Source: Perognathus longimembris pacificus (taxonomy: Eukaryota; Chordata; Mammalia; Rodentia; Heteromyidae). From it: a DNA stretch of 64,000 nucleotides. Positions within the stretch are counted from its first letter, which is position 1. Each line of letters opens with the position of its first letter. The position numbers were made by a program, and so were the translations under genes. Below, piece by piece: positions 23,765-35,290 of the stretch. The stretch spans positions 46,634,562-46,698,561 of the forward strand of contig NC_063168.1 in the NCBI RefSeq assembly GCF_023159225.1, written 5' to 3'. The notes under the pieces are model-generated. The model worked only from the letters and a program-made list of their open reading frames with translations, was not told the origin of the DNA and did not search any database.

Positions 23765-24064
23765 CTCTTTTTCTTTTTGGTGGTTGTGGTTTTAACTTGG
23801 GTCTTAAGTTTGCTAGGCAGCAAACTCTACCACTTGAGCCAAGCCCCAGCCCTTTTCTTCTTTAGCTGCTTTTCAGATAGGATTATACTTAGAACAAACA
23901 AATAAAAACAGAGCCATCATGAACCACAATCCTCCATTTATGCATTTTGTATAACTGGGGTGACAGATGCACCCACTGGGCCAAGCTCATTTGCTAACTT
24001 TTTGCATGGGCTAGACTTGAACCACGAGCCTCCTGATCACTACATCTCAAGTAGCTGGGATAGA
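23765..24064 (-). repeat. 7SL-tRNA composite SINE (B4-like), diverged
   Basis: tRNA-like complement (ctctaccacttgagccaagc, cccagccctt) followed by a 7SL-like complement (gatgcacccactgggccaag, atctcaagtagctggg). A short A-rich interruption sits near 23890. Confidence 0.55.
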
Positions 24065-24460
24065 GTAATTATCATTCTTGATTCACAGAAAAAGATCCCG
24101 CTGTGTTCTCAAAGGTGGTGGTATCCTTTAAAAGAATGTTTGACATAATCTCGGAAACATCTAAATTATAGAAGAACTTATTAGTAGAGAAAGGAAATGA
24201 AATGACAAATGAAACTTTCTCTTTTGTGCCTTCTATATTTTCCACATTTCAAAAAAGCCTTTCCCACATTGATCTGATTCTTTAAGATGAGAAAAACTGC
24301 CAATCTCATTGCAGAAGTCCATGGTGAAGTCTGAATAAACCTTATCAAAACACAGGACCTGTGAACTTACAGCCTCCTTAAACTTTCAAATCACAGCATC
24401 ACAGAACTCGAGAGATACAGGAGGAAGGATGGGTTTCCCACACTGCCAATGCTTCCATCT
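24065..24460. other. unassigned intronic sequence
   Basis: Nothing recognised. Confidence 0.45.
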
Positions 24461-24632
24461 TGGGCCAATCTATCATTTTGCACTGCAGAATGCTCAGTGG
24501 CATTCCTGGCCTCCACTCACTTGACCCTAGGAGGGCGTGCGTGCACCAGCTCCCTCATTTCAACAACCCAAATTCTTCCAGATTTGCCAAATCAGGAGGC
24601 AAAATCACCACCAAGTGGTTGAGAATTACTGT
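24461..24632 (-). mobile_element. MER20-like hAT-Charlie DNA transposon
   Basis: On plus it reads as the MER20 complement: gggccaatctatcattttgc, gtggcattcctggcctccac, gatttgccaaatcaggaggc, aaaatcaccaccaagtggtt, then gagaattactg at the terminus. It is nearly full length. Confidence 0.7.
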
Positions 24633-26319
24633 GCTAAGAAGATATCAAGAGTCACCTATTCTCATCAGGGAGGTGAAGAAAAATGGCCTGTGAATGTCTG
24701 CAGCTGAGGTCAGCGTTTTCCCTCCTAAATAAGGCTGCCTCTTAAGAAACACATCTGAGTTGCTACCTATGCTGGGGAACTGATTTCTTCTTGATGTCCC
24801 AGAATGTCAGCATCCCTTAGAGCTCTATAAACAAAGGAGGCTCCAGGCTTAACAACTGGACAGCTCTTAACCTCCTGTGGATGCCCACATAGCCTCCTGC
24901 CTGTAAACTCCCAGGGGTCCCACCAACTGAAGGCCAGGAGAATCCAAAACCTCCTGGAAGACATTTTCAAAGTCTACATAATTAGAGACATTAATAAGTT
25001 TTACCTAAATTCAAGCAACAGGAATTGAGAATGCTGTAGTCAATATTAAGATGTGTAAATAAAAGCAACTAAAGAATTGGGCGGAATGTTCCTTGCTAGC
25101 TTCCCTTCAGTGAAAACCTAGTGCTTTGTCTCTCTGTACTTGAAACAATGTGTTTGTAAATCAGGATTGAAAGGTATGATTTCACTTGCTAAGCAGAGAT
25201 AGTTTTAGGGAAAGAAATTGCTGAAAATCTTGTTATATCCCCTTGCACCAATGCACACCATAGTATAAGTCCAGGCATCATGCTAAATACTAAACCCAAC
25301 ATTAGAAAATAGAGGAATTCGGTAAACATGATTCCGCTCTGCCCTGCCCCCCCCCCCCCCGCCCCCGCCCGGCCACAATCAGGGCCAATAAACCAAACTC
25401 AGAACCATGTCTATCAATGTTACACTCACAGGACTTTATTTATGATAAGAGAAAAAAATGTTTTCTTTTCTGCTTTCATTTATAGAGATTAAGGGAGTTC
25501 ACTTAGCTGGAGTAAAGAATGCTCTAAAACACAGTAATAGTCCAGTTGTTTCTACTGTTTAAGAAAAGTGGGTGGGGAAAACTCTTTTTCCCTTCCTTCA
25601 CAAAAATAACAGAAGGAAAGCTGCTACTGTAATCAGCAGAGATTGCAGGCATTTCCTGTATTTTTATATCAAGCTGGCTGTTTTTTTTCCATTACATACT
25701 CGGTGAACTCCAGTTAGGTCAAAAGCCTGGAGAGAAAAACAGGACCAATTATGCCTCCAAACCCACAAATCTGCCTACTTAGCTCTGCTAATTTTATCAT
25801 GTTGATTCCATGGTTCTAAGGAGCCACAGCCAGGAAAGCCTCCATGGGCTGTTTGTTCTCCTCCCCCAGAAGCCCCGTACTTCCTTCTCCACTCCTTCCT
25901 ATCTCATTTTGTCTCCAACATCCCAACTTGGAGTATTTGCTCCATTTGCCACAGGTTGTTTGAACAAGAGGGTCAAATCGAGCTTTCTGGAAGGTTCTCA
26001 GGCTCCCAGGCTCCCTGGGGTTGGTGCTTCAGGCTGGCTTTTGAACAGGTCAATTTTGGATTTTAGGGTTACTCATGTCTCTCACTAGAGACCTTCCTTC
26101 TTATCCTTTCTCCCCAAGACAGTCTCTTCCCTTGGTCTCATTCAGACTCTTTGCCTTTAATTTAAGCCCATTTCCCTTGCTCTGTCTTCTGTAGTTACAG
26201 GAGAAAGATGGAAGCCTCTTTGTTGAAGTCAGTTGTTACAAAATAATCATCAAACAATAAAGTCTCCTCTCTATTTGCTTTGGTTAATTCAAGGCTTTCC
26301 ATGAAATATGCATGTTTTT
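24633..26319. other. unassigned intronic sequence with a poly(C) tract
   Basis: A C-rich run (about 14 C, then gcccccgcccgg) occupies 25345-25371. No repeat family or coding pattern was recognised in the rest. Confidence 0.45.
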
Positions 26320-26552
26320 GTGTGTGCCCATTCTGAGGTTTGAACTCAAGGCCTGAGTGTTGTCCTTTTGCTCAAGGATAGCACTGTACCACATGAGCCA
26401 CAGCTCCACTTTCAGTTTTTTGGTCGTTTATTGGTAATAAGAGTCTCACTGACTTTTCCTGCCCCAGCTGACTTTGAACCAAGATCCTCAGTTCTCAGAC
26501 ACCCTGAGTAGCTAGAATTAGTCATGAGCCAAGCCACAGGTACCTGACTGAA
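26320..26552 (-). repeat. 7SL-Geo composite SINE
   Basis: Geo complement (tttgaactcaaggcctgagt, catgagccacagctccactt), linker gtcgtttattggtaataaga, then a 7SL-like complement (tgaaccaagatcctcagttc). Confidence 0.75.
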
Positions 26553-27300
26553 ATGTGCGTTTTAATGATCCCTTTTACCATCATGCTCAATACCAGCTTA
26601 TACTACCTTTTATAGTTCAGGCAGTATTTTCATAACTGCCAGGAACTAGATTCATTTCATTCCTTCTGAAAAGCCATGGAAACCTTCTTTATCAATATGA
26701 GACAATTAGATGAAAGTGGCTAGACTTTTGGCCAACTTTGGAAAATGTCCTTCGTCACCTTGTTCCACAACCTAAATGCCCTCACTCTTTTGTGGATCAG
26801 TTTTCAGGTAGGTGTTCTCCTGCACTGCCTCTCCTACTCCAGGGAAAGAATGACTTCATCATCTTAAACGAGACCACAGAAGAGCCTCTACCTTTGACAA
26901 TCACCCAGAAGGGTCCCTAAGCAGTGTTCTAGAGTTACTGGGCTCAGTTCTTCATGCTACTTCCCAACATTTTTTTCCTTGTTGTTCATATTAATCCCTT
27001 TGTCTTGTGTAATTCTTTCTCACTGTTTCACAGACTATTAGAGCTAGGGTAGATTTTAGAAGGGCAGGGAACAAAAGCCTGGAATAGCTTTACAGGATCA
27101 AGAATCACAAATGCTTTTCTAGTGCTTCTGCAATTACCTGAGGTGACCCAACTTTTCAAATACAGACGGACATTCTCTTTCAAACCTGGCTGACTTAGCA
27201 TCAGTTTTGTAACCGAAAGACAAATATTTAGTGATTACCTACTATATAACCTGACCCCATGTAAAGGTATTTTTAAAGGAATAATAATAAACCATTACTA
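26553..27300. other. unassigned intronic sequence
   Basis: Nothing recognised. Confidence 0.45.
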
Positions 27301-27465
27301 AGCCCTTTTTTGGTGTTTTTTCAAGCATTACCTCATCTAACAGACACTGTTATCCTGTGAGGTAGATATTAATACTATTCTAGTTTTAAGTGAGCAAACT
27401 TAGGGTCAGATAGGAAACAAACTAGCTTAGTAGTCACAAGTGGGGCCAGGATTCTGCAGGTATGT
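27301..27465 (-). repeat. MIR remnant
   Basis: Complement of MIR: agcattacctcatctaacag, tatcctgtgaggtagatatt, agtgagcaaacttagggtca, then gtggggccaggattctgcag. Confidence 0.65.
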
Positions 27466-27593
27466 CTGCCTCACAGAACTGCATGTTGACCAGACCACCC
27501 CAGAAGGCAGTGTGGGAAGGACAAAGGCTTCTACTCATTCTAGGTCTCATGTAAAATTACTTTCAGAATCCATCATTTCAAAACCTCTCCAAG

Positions 27594-27885
27594 GCCAGGT
27601 GCTGGTGGCTCATGCCTGTAATCCTAGCTACTCAAGCACTCTTGCCACTAGGCCATATTCCCAGCCCCAATCCTAGCTACTCAAAAAGCAGAGACTTGAG
27701 TATTGTGGTTTGAAGCTAGTTTAGGCAGAGATGTCTGTGAGACTTTTATCTCCATTTAACAAAAAGACACTCTCCATTTAGCAAAACCAAAGTGGATGTG
27801 TGACTAAAGTGGTAGAGTGTCAGCCTTGAGCAAAAAAGCCAAGTGAGAGCACAAGAACCTGATTTCAAGCCCCACTACCAGTACA
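27594..27885 (+). repeat. 7SL-Geo composite SINE carrying a short insertion
   Basis: Head ggtgctggtggctcatgcct, linker gagacttttatctccattta, a degenerate Geo unit (actaaagtggtagagtgtca), and an end near caagccccactaccag. A 33-base IDL fragment interrupts the head at 27636-27668. Confidence 0.75.
27636..27668 (-). mobile_element. tailless 5' fragment of IDL (retropseudogene)
   Basis: The insert is the complement of the first 33 bases of an IDL unit (in sense, ggggctgggaatatggccta and onward to aagagtgc). It has no poly(A) or other tail. An exact 16-base duplication, aatcctagctactcaa, lies on each side at 27620-27635 and 27669-27684. This fits reverse transcription of a truncated small RNA. 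Confidence 0.8.
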
Positions 27886-28157
27886 CATACCACACCACAC
27901 CCCCCTCTCTTCCTCTCTCTCTCTCGCTCCAAAAATTTCCTTTAATGTTATATTATTTTTATACAAAAGTATTTAGTCCCAAAGTAGGGCTATTTAACCA
28001 CAAGAGATTATTCTCATATAAACCCAGAGATGAATATAAAAACATACAATGTAAAAGCAGTAATTCTCCCTGAGAATTCTCTCCCAAGACATCTATTAGA
28101 GGAAAGGCTAAAAACTCATTGGAAAGTATAAACTTTGACATGTTTGCTTTTTTTCTT

Positions 28158-28371
28158 TTTCTTTTTTTTTTCTTTTCTGGCCAGTCCTGGAGCTTGGACT
28201 CAGGGCCTGGGCACTGTCCCTGGCTTCTTCTTGCTCAAGGCTGGCACTCTGCCACTTGAGCCACAGTGCCACTTCTGGCCATTTTCTCTATATGTGGTGC
28301 TGGGGAATTGAACCCAGGGCCTCATGTATACGAGGCAAGCACTCTTGCCACTAGGCCATATCCCCAGCCCC
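28158..28371 (-). mobile_element. IDL-Geo SINE
   Basis: T-rich tract, complement of Geo (cttggactcagggcctgggc), then complement of IDL, ending ccactaggccatatccccag. An exact 13-base duplication (tgctttttttctt) lies at 28145-28157 and 28372-28384. The copy differs from the youngest set at several CpG positions. Confidence 0.9.
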
Positions 28372-28384
28372 TGCTTTTTTTCTT

Positions 28385-31300
28385 AAGTCAATTTCCTTAT
28401 GGCAAAATTAAGACAATCTCAACCCACTGGTACCCTCACATGCTTTCTGGGAGAGCTAATCTGGAAGGTTCTATAGTATTTTCCATAATCCATAGGGTTT
28501 TATTTTATTTTTTTCTTACCACTTTGCTTCAGATATCAAATCAGGTCCTTAGCTTAAAGATAAAATCTTTTATTTCATGTTCTTCCATATAGGAAATTTG
28601 ACCTATAACCTATGATTTTCTTTAGTCCAGGCTTACCTTCATCAATACCAAGAGAACACACTGCTATTTGGATTTTCCAAGCATAATGTCTCTCTGTTAA
28701 CCACAGGTTTTTTTTCCCTTTCCACACATAGCCCCCAAATGCTTTTCATTTGTTATTTTCTCCTTCCCCTAACTTTCATTTCTCCAGCCAGTCTCTGTGA
28801 GAGCTCTAGCCTTTCAATAGGCATCTTTCTTTGAAACAACCTTCTTTGTGCATGCTTAGCAAACCTAGGGAAGAGTGGGGACAAACATATGGACCAAGAA
28901 CCTTCCTGTCAGACAGAGGATGGCTCCTGGCAGTAGTGTTGTCAGTACAGACCAAACCCTGGCACAATTTAGTGTCCCATTTGATTTCAGGTGAGGAAGG
29001 ACAGAGAGTGGAGGTGCAGTGGGAGAGGGTGGGGAAACACGCACTCATATTATGTAATTGTTCTAAGGTGTCATCCGCAACAGATTACCTCAGTAGCTAC
29101 CCAATCTCCTTTTGTATTTTTAAATCATTTTGTTTCATTGAAACTAGAATAAAAGCTATCAAGTCATGCCCACCCAGTTGTTTATGACTCAGTCACAAGA
29201 CGTTTTAGGCAAGACTCTTATGGGTTGTACTTATAAAGAAGCTTATGCTACATGCTCGCTGAGATGTTCTAAAAAGCAACTCTAGGTTAAGTGTAATGGC
29301 ATGCACCTGTAGTTCCAGCTACTTTATTCATAGCCCCTGTGAGAAGTACTTTGGCTCATCTGTGAAGGAGGGTTCATAGTCCCTAATTTTTCAGGGTGAA
29401 CAATTTCGTTGGGGATTCAACACTCACAAAAGCAAAATATTTTGAGATTTAATAAACACCATATCACAATTCCATGCTCCCAATTTCCATAAGCCACTGG
29501 GCAAAGGTTCTTTTCATCTTTGAAAGAAATGTCACTCCAATCTTCTTGCTCCTGTAAGATCATAAAGCAAGCTCTTTCTTTCTATAACTTTAGGCCTTTG
29601 GTGAATAGGAGGTACAATGTCTTAATAGTAAAAAAATTTTGTTTGTTTGTCTTATATTAAAAAGGAAAACAAAGATGAAGAATCATGCATAAAGATAAAA
29701 GAAAAGGAGGCAAAGGTGGCAACGTACTCTCTGAACCCCTATCCCTGGGTACTCTCCAGGATGGGTGCTAATTACAGAGGGGAAAGTGGCCGTCTGGTTC
29801 CAACCAGGTTCTAACTATAGCTCTGAATTTTGTTCTCATCTAAAACACTGATTTACAATACACACACACACACACACACACCCATGGTAGCTTTGAAGTG
29901 AGCAATGATGTACATGGAAATATGATATGTATCTCCTCGAGGGCTGGAGACCATGTTGCATATAAATAGTGTTCTCTTAGGCAACAAAGGGTTCCCTCAG
30001 AGAATAAGTTGGGGAACCTGCAGGAAAATAGGGCTCTGGGTTCTTCATACTTACTGGCCTGTTTGTCTATGTGCTTAGTGACTCAAATCTTTAGCCATGA
30101 TTGACTAGGCAGAAAATCTTTACAGATGCTATGGGTTTTATAATATGTGAATCTTTTGTGCTGACTACATTAAGCTTTTCAGATTCTCCCTGAGTATATG
30201 GATCTCACCTACTTCTGAGAAACTTAGAAAGTGTGGAAAGCAGCATCTTCCTGTAGACACACATCTGAGGTAGGGAATAAAAGTCCCAGATGACAGGCTG
30301 AACCAAGAAACCTGATTGTGCTTGGGATAGCTGCTGATCTGTGAAACATAACTCCCTGACACCTTACCAAATTAAACATTGCCAGTGCCCAGGACTGGGG
30401 CTTGAACTATACTTTGGTCAGGGAGGGATTCTGGTGAGGCACTTTCCAGCAAAGCTCATGTCAGTATATTAGACTTCTTCCTGAATCATAAGAAAACAAT
30501 AGAACTCTCATAAAGGAACAAAAAGTTAGATTCTACTAGAAGTTTTGCTTGGACTCTGGGAGGCTAATATAGTTTCTAGCCATGTTGGTGAGGTGATGTC
30601 CAGCCTTTGGGAAAATCACAGCCTTGACTTAGAAAAATCAAAACAAAGCCCCTGACCACAGGAAACTGAAACAGACACAGAAACTTCCTCATAAGGCAGG
30701 CCAAGCTCTGCACATATCCGCCATTCTTGTGAACCAAAGCCAAATATTTGGAGATTCTTCTCTAAGTATCTTTTGCCTGCTTGTCTGGGCCCAAAGGCCC
30801 AGGCTGGCAGTTGTTCAGACATTAAAAAATGTCTGGGGAATAAAGGAAAAGGCAATGATTCATTCCCACTAAACTCAAGCTGTAAATCCAGTAAACAAAA
30901 AAAAATATATATATATATATATACATATATATGTGAGAAAAATAAGTAAAGGAAAATGAATAACTACTAATATCTAGAATCTTCTTGAGGAGAACATTAC
31001 AGTGGTTGAAATACAGTGAGGCATCTGGGGTCACCACCTCCATTAGAACTGAGCTGTCCTCCTCTGAGGTTCAGTGCTTTGTGGTGGATTAGGGAAGGGT
31101 GCCTGCTGTCACGTTGCCCTCATTGCTTTCATCTCTCAGGAAATGTTGTTTGTTTGGAAGCGGACCCACCCAGGGCTGAGAGGGCACAAGCCAGAAATTA
31201 GTGCCATCTTCTTTCCCATGGCCAACTCAGTGGTAGATAATACTCTCTACAGATTTACTCTTATGATTTGGGACTTTTTCTCTGCTAATGTTTAAGTCCT

Positions 31301-31860
31301 TATATGCAGCCTCTCCCTTCAACGGGTCCAAAGGCTCCCACTGAAGTTTCCTGCTTAAAAAGGGAGATTGAGTCACAGGGAGAATCTCGTTGAGAGGAAG
31401 AGATAGGATAAGCTGATATCCATAATAATATCTGAAGAGACCTCCTCAAGGCCAGCCATCTGTAAGTGAAAGGCCACTATCCAATATAGGACTGTTGACT
31501 TCCAAGTTTTGCATTTAACTGTAGATTGCAGAAACAACAAGAAAAGAATACAGGTTCATAGTAAGCAACTAAAAAAAAAAATCAGAACTACTGTTGTGTA
31601 TTTAAGGTAATTATTCCCAAGCTCGATGCAGTGATGGGATTGGAATGTCTAAGTCAGAGACGAGTTCTATAAAATAATTAGGTAGTTCTATTACAGTAAT
31701 TATAGCATATGACTAATACCTAGTGCTCACTCACAAGCCAAGGCTGACCTACATCTTGAGATGCACTCTCCTTTTTATGCCTCAAAACCTCCTTGTGAGA
31801 GTGAATTCTGGACTATATGTCAGAGACTAACACATTTTACTTCTCACATTTTAACAAATT
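28385..31860. other. mostly unassigned intronic sequence
   Basis: 29288-29335 has a short 7SL-like head (taatggcatgcacctgtagt, tccagctact). 29859-29881 is (CA)n and 30903-30932 is (AT)n. 31720-31860 may hold a degraded MIR complement. Several short open frames occur without recognisable products. Confidence 0.45.
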
Positions 31861-32260
31861 TGAAATTAGATGAATCTTTTAACTACATCAGGCACTTTTT
31901 TAAGAGGAAAAAATGAACAGAAAAGGGTGGTGAGAAAGAAACAAACAAGTATAATGCATGGGTAATAATTAAGAATAGAGATTAATGTTAATATACTATT
32001 TTCATTAATCCTAACGTAATTAGTACCAGGTAAAAGACACAGATTGTCAGGGTGGATACAAATGAATTGGCAAATAACAACAAAATAATCCCCAAAGACC
32101 CAACTATATGTTATTTGTAAGAAACACAAATGAAAACTATAAAGATACATATAAGTTAAAAGTAAACAAATAGAGAAAGAAATACCATAATAATATAAGT
32201 GAAAGGAAATTACATAACCAAAGAAAAGAAAGTTGGATTGCCTATTATAATTTCAGAGAA

Positions 32261-32510
32261 AGTAGACTTAGGATGAAACTGGAGGACATTGTATGAAGTG
32301 AAAAAGTCTGATACAGAAAGACTAGTATTGCATGTTCTCTCTCATATGTGGAAGTTAAAAAAAACATTGACTTTAATCTAGAATAATGATTAGGAAAGGC
32401 TGGGAAAGGAGTGGCGGGAAACTAGATTTGATTAGCATACTGTATGCATGCAGTAACATATCATACTGAATTCCATTAACATGTACAATTAATACATATT
32501 AATAAACTAG
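32261..32510 (+). mobile_element. second L1 3' fragment inside ORF2 sequence
   Basis: Reads like an L1 ORF2 C-terminus and 3' UTR (ggatgaaactggaggacatt, gcatgttctctctcatatgt) placed inside endonuclease-region sequence of the host L1, so it is a nested insertion or a rearrangement. Clear duplications were not found. Confidence 0.5.
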
Positions 32511-32605
32511 AACACAGAATATTACCAGGCATAATGAGGCATCACATAATGATAATGATAAGGAGGTCATTTATTTGATCTCGACATCCTAAATAGGTAT
32601 ACCCC

Positions 32606-32925
32606 TATTGGTAGTATCAGGGATTTGAACTTAGGACCTCGTGCTTGCTATGTTTGCACTATATCACTGAGTCACACTTCTAGCCCTGTTTTCTCTAGTT
32701 GTTTTTAGGATAGGTTTTCACTTTCTGTACCAAAGTGGACCAGAGCCATGGTTTGCCTACTTTTAGAGTTCCTGTCATCATTCGGATCACAAGTATACAC
32801 ATGTAGCTTCCCTCTGTGAGGCCAAATCTCAATGGATTTTTTCTGGGCTGGCCTGGTGCTGTAATCCATCCTGCTGTCAGCCTCCCATGTGGCTTGGGAT
32901 AACAGGCATCTACCCGTGAGCCCAA
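32606..32925 (-). repeat. 7SL-tRNA composite SINE (B4-like)
   Basis: tRNA-like complement (tatcagggatttgaacttag, gacctcgtgcttgctatgtt) followed by a 7SL-like complement ending gcttgggataacaggcatct. Confidence 0.6.
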
Positions 32926-32939
32926 CTATGAGTTAAGAA

Positions 32940-33140
32940 GAGGTCTGGGTGTGGATGGCTCACATCTGTAATTATAGCTCTCTTCTGAAGCCTGTGAGAC
33001 TCTTATCTCAAATACATTACTAAAAAATCCAGAAGTGGACTGTGGTTTCAAGTGGTAGAGTATTAGCTTTGGCAAAAAGCTCAAGGACAGTGCCTAGGTC
33101 TTGAGTTCAAGCTGCAGGACTGGCACACAAATAAAAGAAG
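32940..33140 (+). repeat. 7SL-Geo composite SINE, internally shortened
   Basis: Head gtgtggatggctcacatctg, linker gagactcttatctcaaatac, Geo unit gtggtttcaagtggtagagt, ending gctgcaggactggcac. Part of the head is missing. Confidence 0.7.
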
Positions 33141-33144
33141 AGCT

Positions 33145-33242
33145 CTTGTGAACTTTTTTGCTTGGGCTAGCCTGCAACACTTATCTTCTCATTCTCAGCC
33201 TCCCAAGTAGCTAACATAACAAGTGTAAGCCACTGGTGCCTC
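33145..33242 (-). repeat. 7SL-type SINE fragment
   Basis: Reads ttgcttgggctagcctgcaa, ctcagcctcccaagtagcta and gtgtaagccactggtgcc, the complement of a 7SL-like head. Confidence 0.6.
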
Positions 33243-33496
33243 ACTGATATACACACTCTAAATGGATAAACTGCATGGTATATGAATGAGTCTCAACAAA
33301 CTGTTAGGAAAAGGCTAGCCAAACTGAAAAGTGAAATGAATAAATGCACAGAAAATCAGTATGGCTGTAGCCAACTGGAACACATCTATAAACCAACTTA
33401 ATCTAATGAGAATTTATAAAATAATCTACCCAACAACACTAGAATATATATTGTTCTTATGCTTACATGAATGTTCATTAAGATACAGTGTATCTT

Positions 33497-33497
<1 letters not shown>

Positions 33498-33541
<44 letters not shown>
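33498..33541. repeat. (CA)n microsatellite
   Basis: About 21 uninterrupted CA units. Confidence 0.95.
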
Positions 33542-33542
<1 letters not shown>

Positions 33543-33557
33543 CATTTTACATTTGCT

Positions 33558-33722
33558 AGTCTAGCACCAGTGGGTAATACCTGTAATCCTACCTACTTAG
33601 GAGGCTGAGATCTGAGGATCACAGTTTGAAGACAGCCAGGGCAGGAAAGACTGTATTCACCATAAAGACAAAAGTGGAGTTGTGGCTCAAGTGGCAGAGA
33701 GCTAACCTACCACTCAGGGACA

Positions 33723-33777
<55 letters not shown>
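33558..33777 (+). repeat. 7SL-Geo composite SINE ending in a CA microsatellite
   Basis: Head cagtgggtaatacctgtaat, Geo unit gttgtggctcaagtggcaga up to cactcagggacagc. The rest of Geo is replaced by (CA)n at 33725-33777 with a CC interruption near 33743. Confidence 0.75.
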
Positions 33778-33778
<1 letters not shown>

Positions 33779-33934
33779 TATATGTAAAAGAATTAAAACT
33801 GTCAAAGAAAAAAATGGTAAAGAATTTTCTCAGACTAGAATAGAGTTAAATTAAACATCAATAAGAGAAAAATATCTGCAAATGCCCAGACAAAACACTT
33901 CTAAATCACCATGTGTCAAAGAAAGAGACTGAAG

Positions 33935-34032
33935 GAAGTGGATCTGTGGCTCAAAGTGTTAGAATGCCCTGAGCAGAAGATCCCAAGGACAGTGCCCAGA
34001 CCCCGAGTTCAAGCCACAGGACTGACAAAAGA
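33935..34032 (+). mobile_element. solo Geo unit with its own target duplication
   Basis: Only the Geo right unit is present: gaagtggatctgtggctcaa at the start, cccgagttcaagccacagga near the end, then a short A-rich tail. An exact 15-base duplication (agaaagagactgaag) lies at 33920-33934 and 34033-34047. Either a 5'-truncated dimer or a separately mobile Geo RNA would explain it. Confidence 0.8.
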
Positions 34033-34204
34033 AGAAAGAGACTGAAGAAAAACTTTTAAAGTATTTTGAATTGAGTGTAAAAATTCAGCTTATCAAAATT
34101 AGCAAAATACAGTGAAAACCATTTATAGGGAGGTTTTATATAGTATAGAGTATAAGTAAGGAAAATTTTAAATCAATAAACTAGGCTTTAAGAAATGAAA
34201 GAAA

Positions 34205-34860
34205 TACACAATGGAATTTTATGCATCTATCAGAAAGAAAGACATTGCCCCATTCATAAGGAAATGGAAGGACTTGGAAAAAATTATACTAAGTGAAGTG
34301 AGCCAGACCCAAAGAAACATGGACTCTATGGTTTCCCTCATAGGGAATAATTAGCACAGGTTTAGGCTAGTCACAACAGCCCAACAGCTATACCCTTATG
34401 AACACATAAGATGATGCTAAGTGAAATGAACTCCATGTTATGGAAATGACTGTTATATCACTGTTGTAATTACTTTCAACATGCCATGTGAAACTGTAGC
34501 TTCTTTTCTTGATGATCTTCTTGTATCCCCTTCCTGTGGTTGTCCCCGTGTTATCACTGTATCTCATCTGAGTACCCTGGACACTGTATATACTGGTATT
34601 AGAACTAGGAAAGTGAAAGGGAATATCAAAATCGAGAGACAATGGATAAAGAGACAAATGACTCCAAAAGCAATACTTGCAAAACCATTTGGTGTAAACC
34701 AATTGAACAACTCCGGTGGGGGAGAGGGGAAGGGGGATGGGGGAGGGGAGAATGAGGGAGGAGGTAACAAATAGTACAAGAAATGTACCCATGGCCTTAC
34801 ATATGAAACTGTAACCCCTCTGTACATCACTTTGACAATAAATAGTAATTATTTTTTAAA
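34205..34860 (+). mobile_element. young 5'-truncated L1 (ORF2 C-terminus plus 3' UTR)
   Basis: It opens in frame with the L1 ORF2 C-terminus (YTMEFYASIRKKDIAPF and onward) to a stop at about 34351-34353. A 3' UTR follows with a G-rich tract at 34713-34765 and an end reading catcactttgacaataaata. An exact 15-base duplication (aagaaatgaaagaaa) lies at 34190-34204 and 34861-34875. It sits inside the older L1. Confidence 0.9.
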
Positions 34861-35114
34861 AAGAAATGAAAGAAAGAAGATTAATTTAAACCTAAAGCAA
34901 GGTTGAGCAAAATTAATGAAATTTAAAACAGGAAAATAATACAGAGATCAATAAAACCAAAAGCTTGTTCTTGGAAAAGATCAGTGATATTAATAAGTCT
35001 CTTGTCTGGTAAACTAAGGAAAAAAAAGGAGAGAGAAGGCATAAATTACCAATATTAGAAATGCAAAAGGTACCATGATTTGAGCATATAAACATTAAAA
35101 TAGTAATAAAGCAA

Positions 35115-35290
35115 CAGAGGGAAGCACAAGAACAAGAGTTCAAGCCCATGTTGTCTTGAGAGTATAAGTAAGACACTACCTACAAGACAGCAATACAAAA
35201 GGGACAGGAAGTGTAGTTCAATTGGTAGAACGCCTGCTTAGCAAGCTTGAAGTCTGGAGTTCAGTCAACCCCTCCGCCCCAACCCCTCCC
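35115..35290 (+). repeat. 7SL-tRNA composite SINE (B4-like), diverged
   Basis: A degraded head (acaagagttcaagcccatgt) is followed by a tRNA-like unit (gtgtagttcaattggtagaa, cgcctgcttagcaagcttga) and a C-rich end. Confidence 0.55.
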
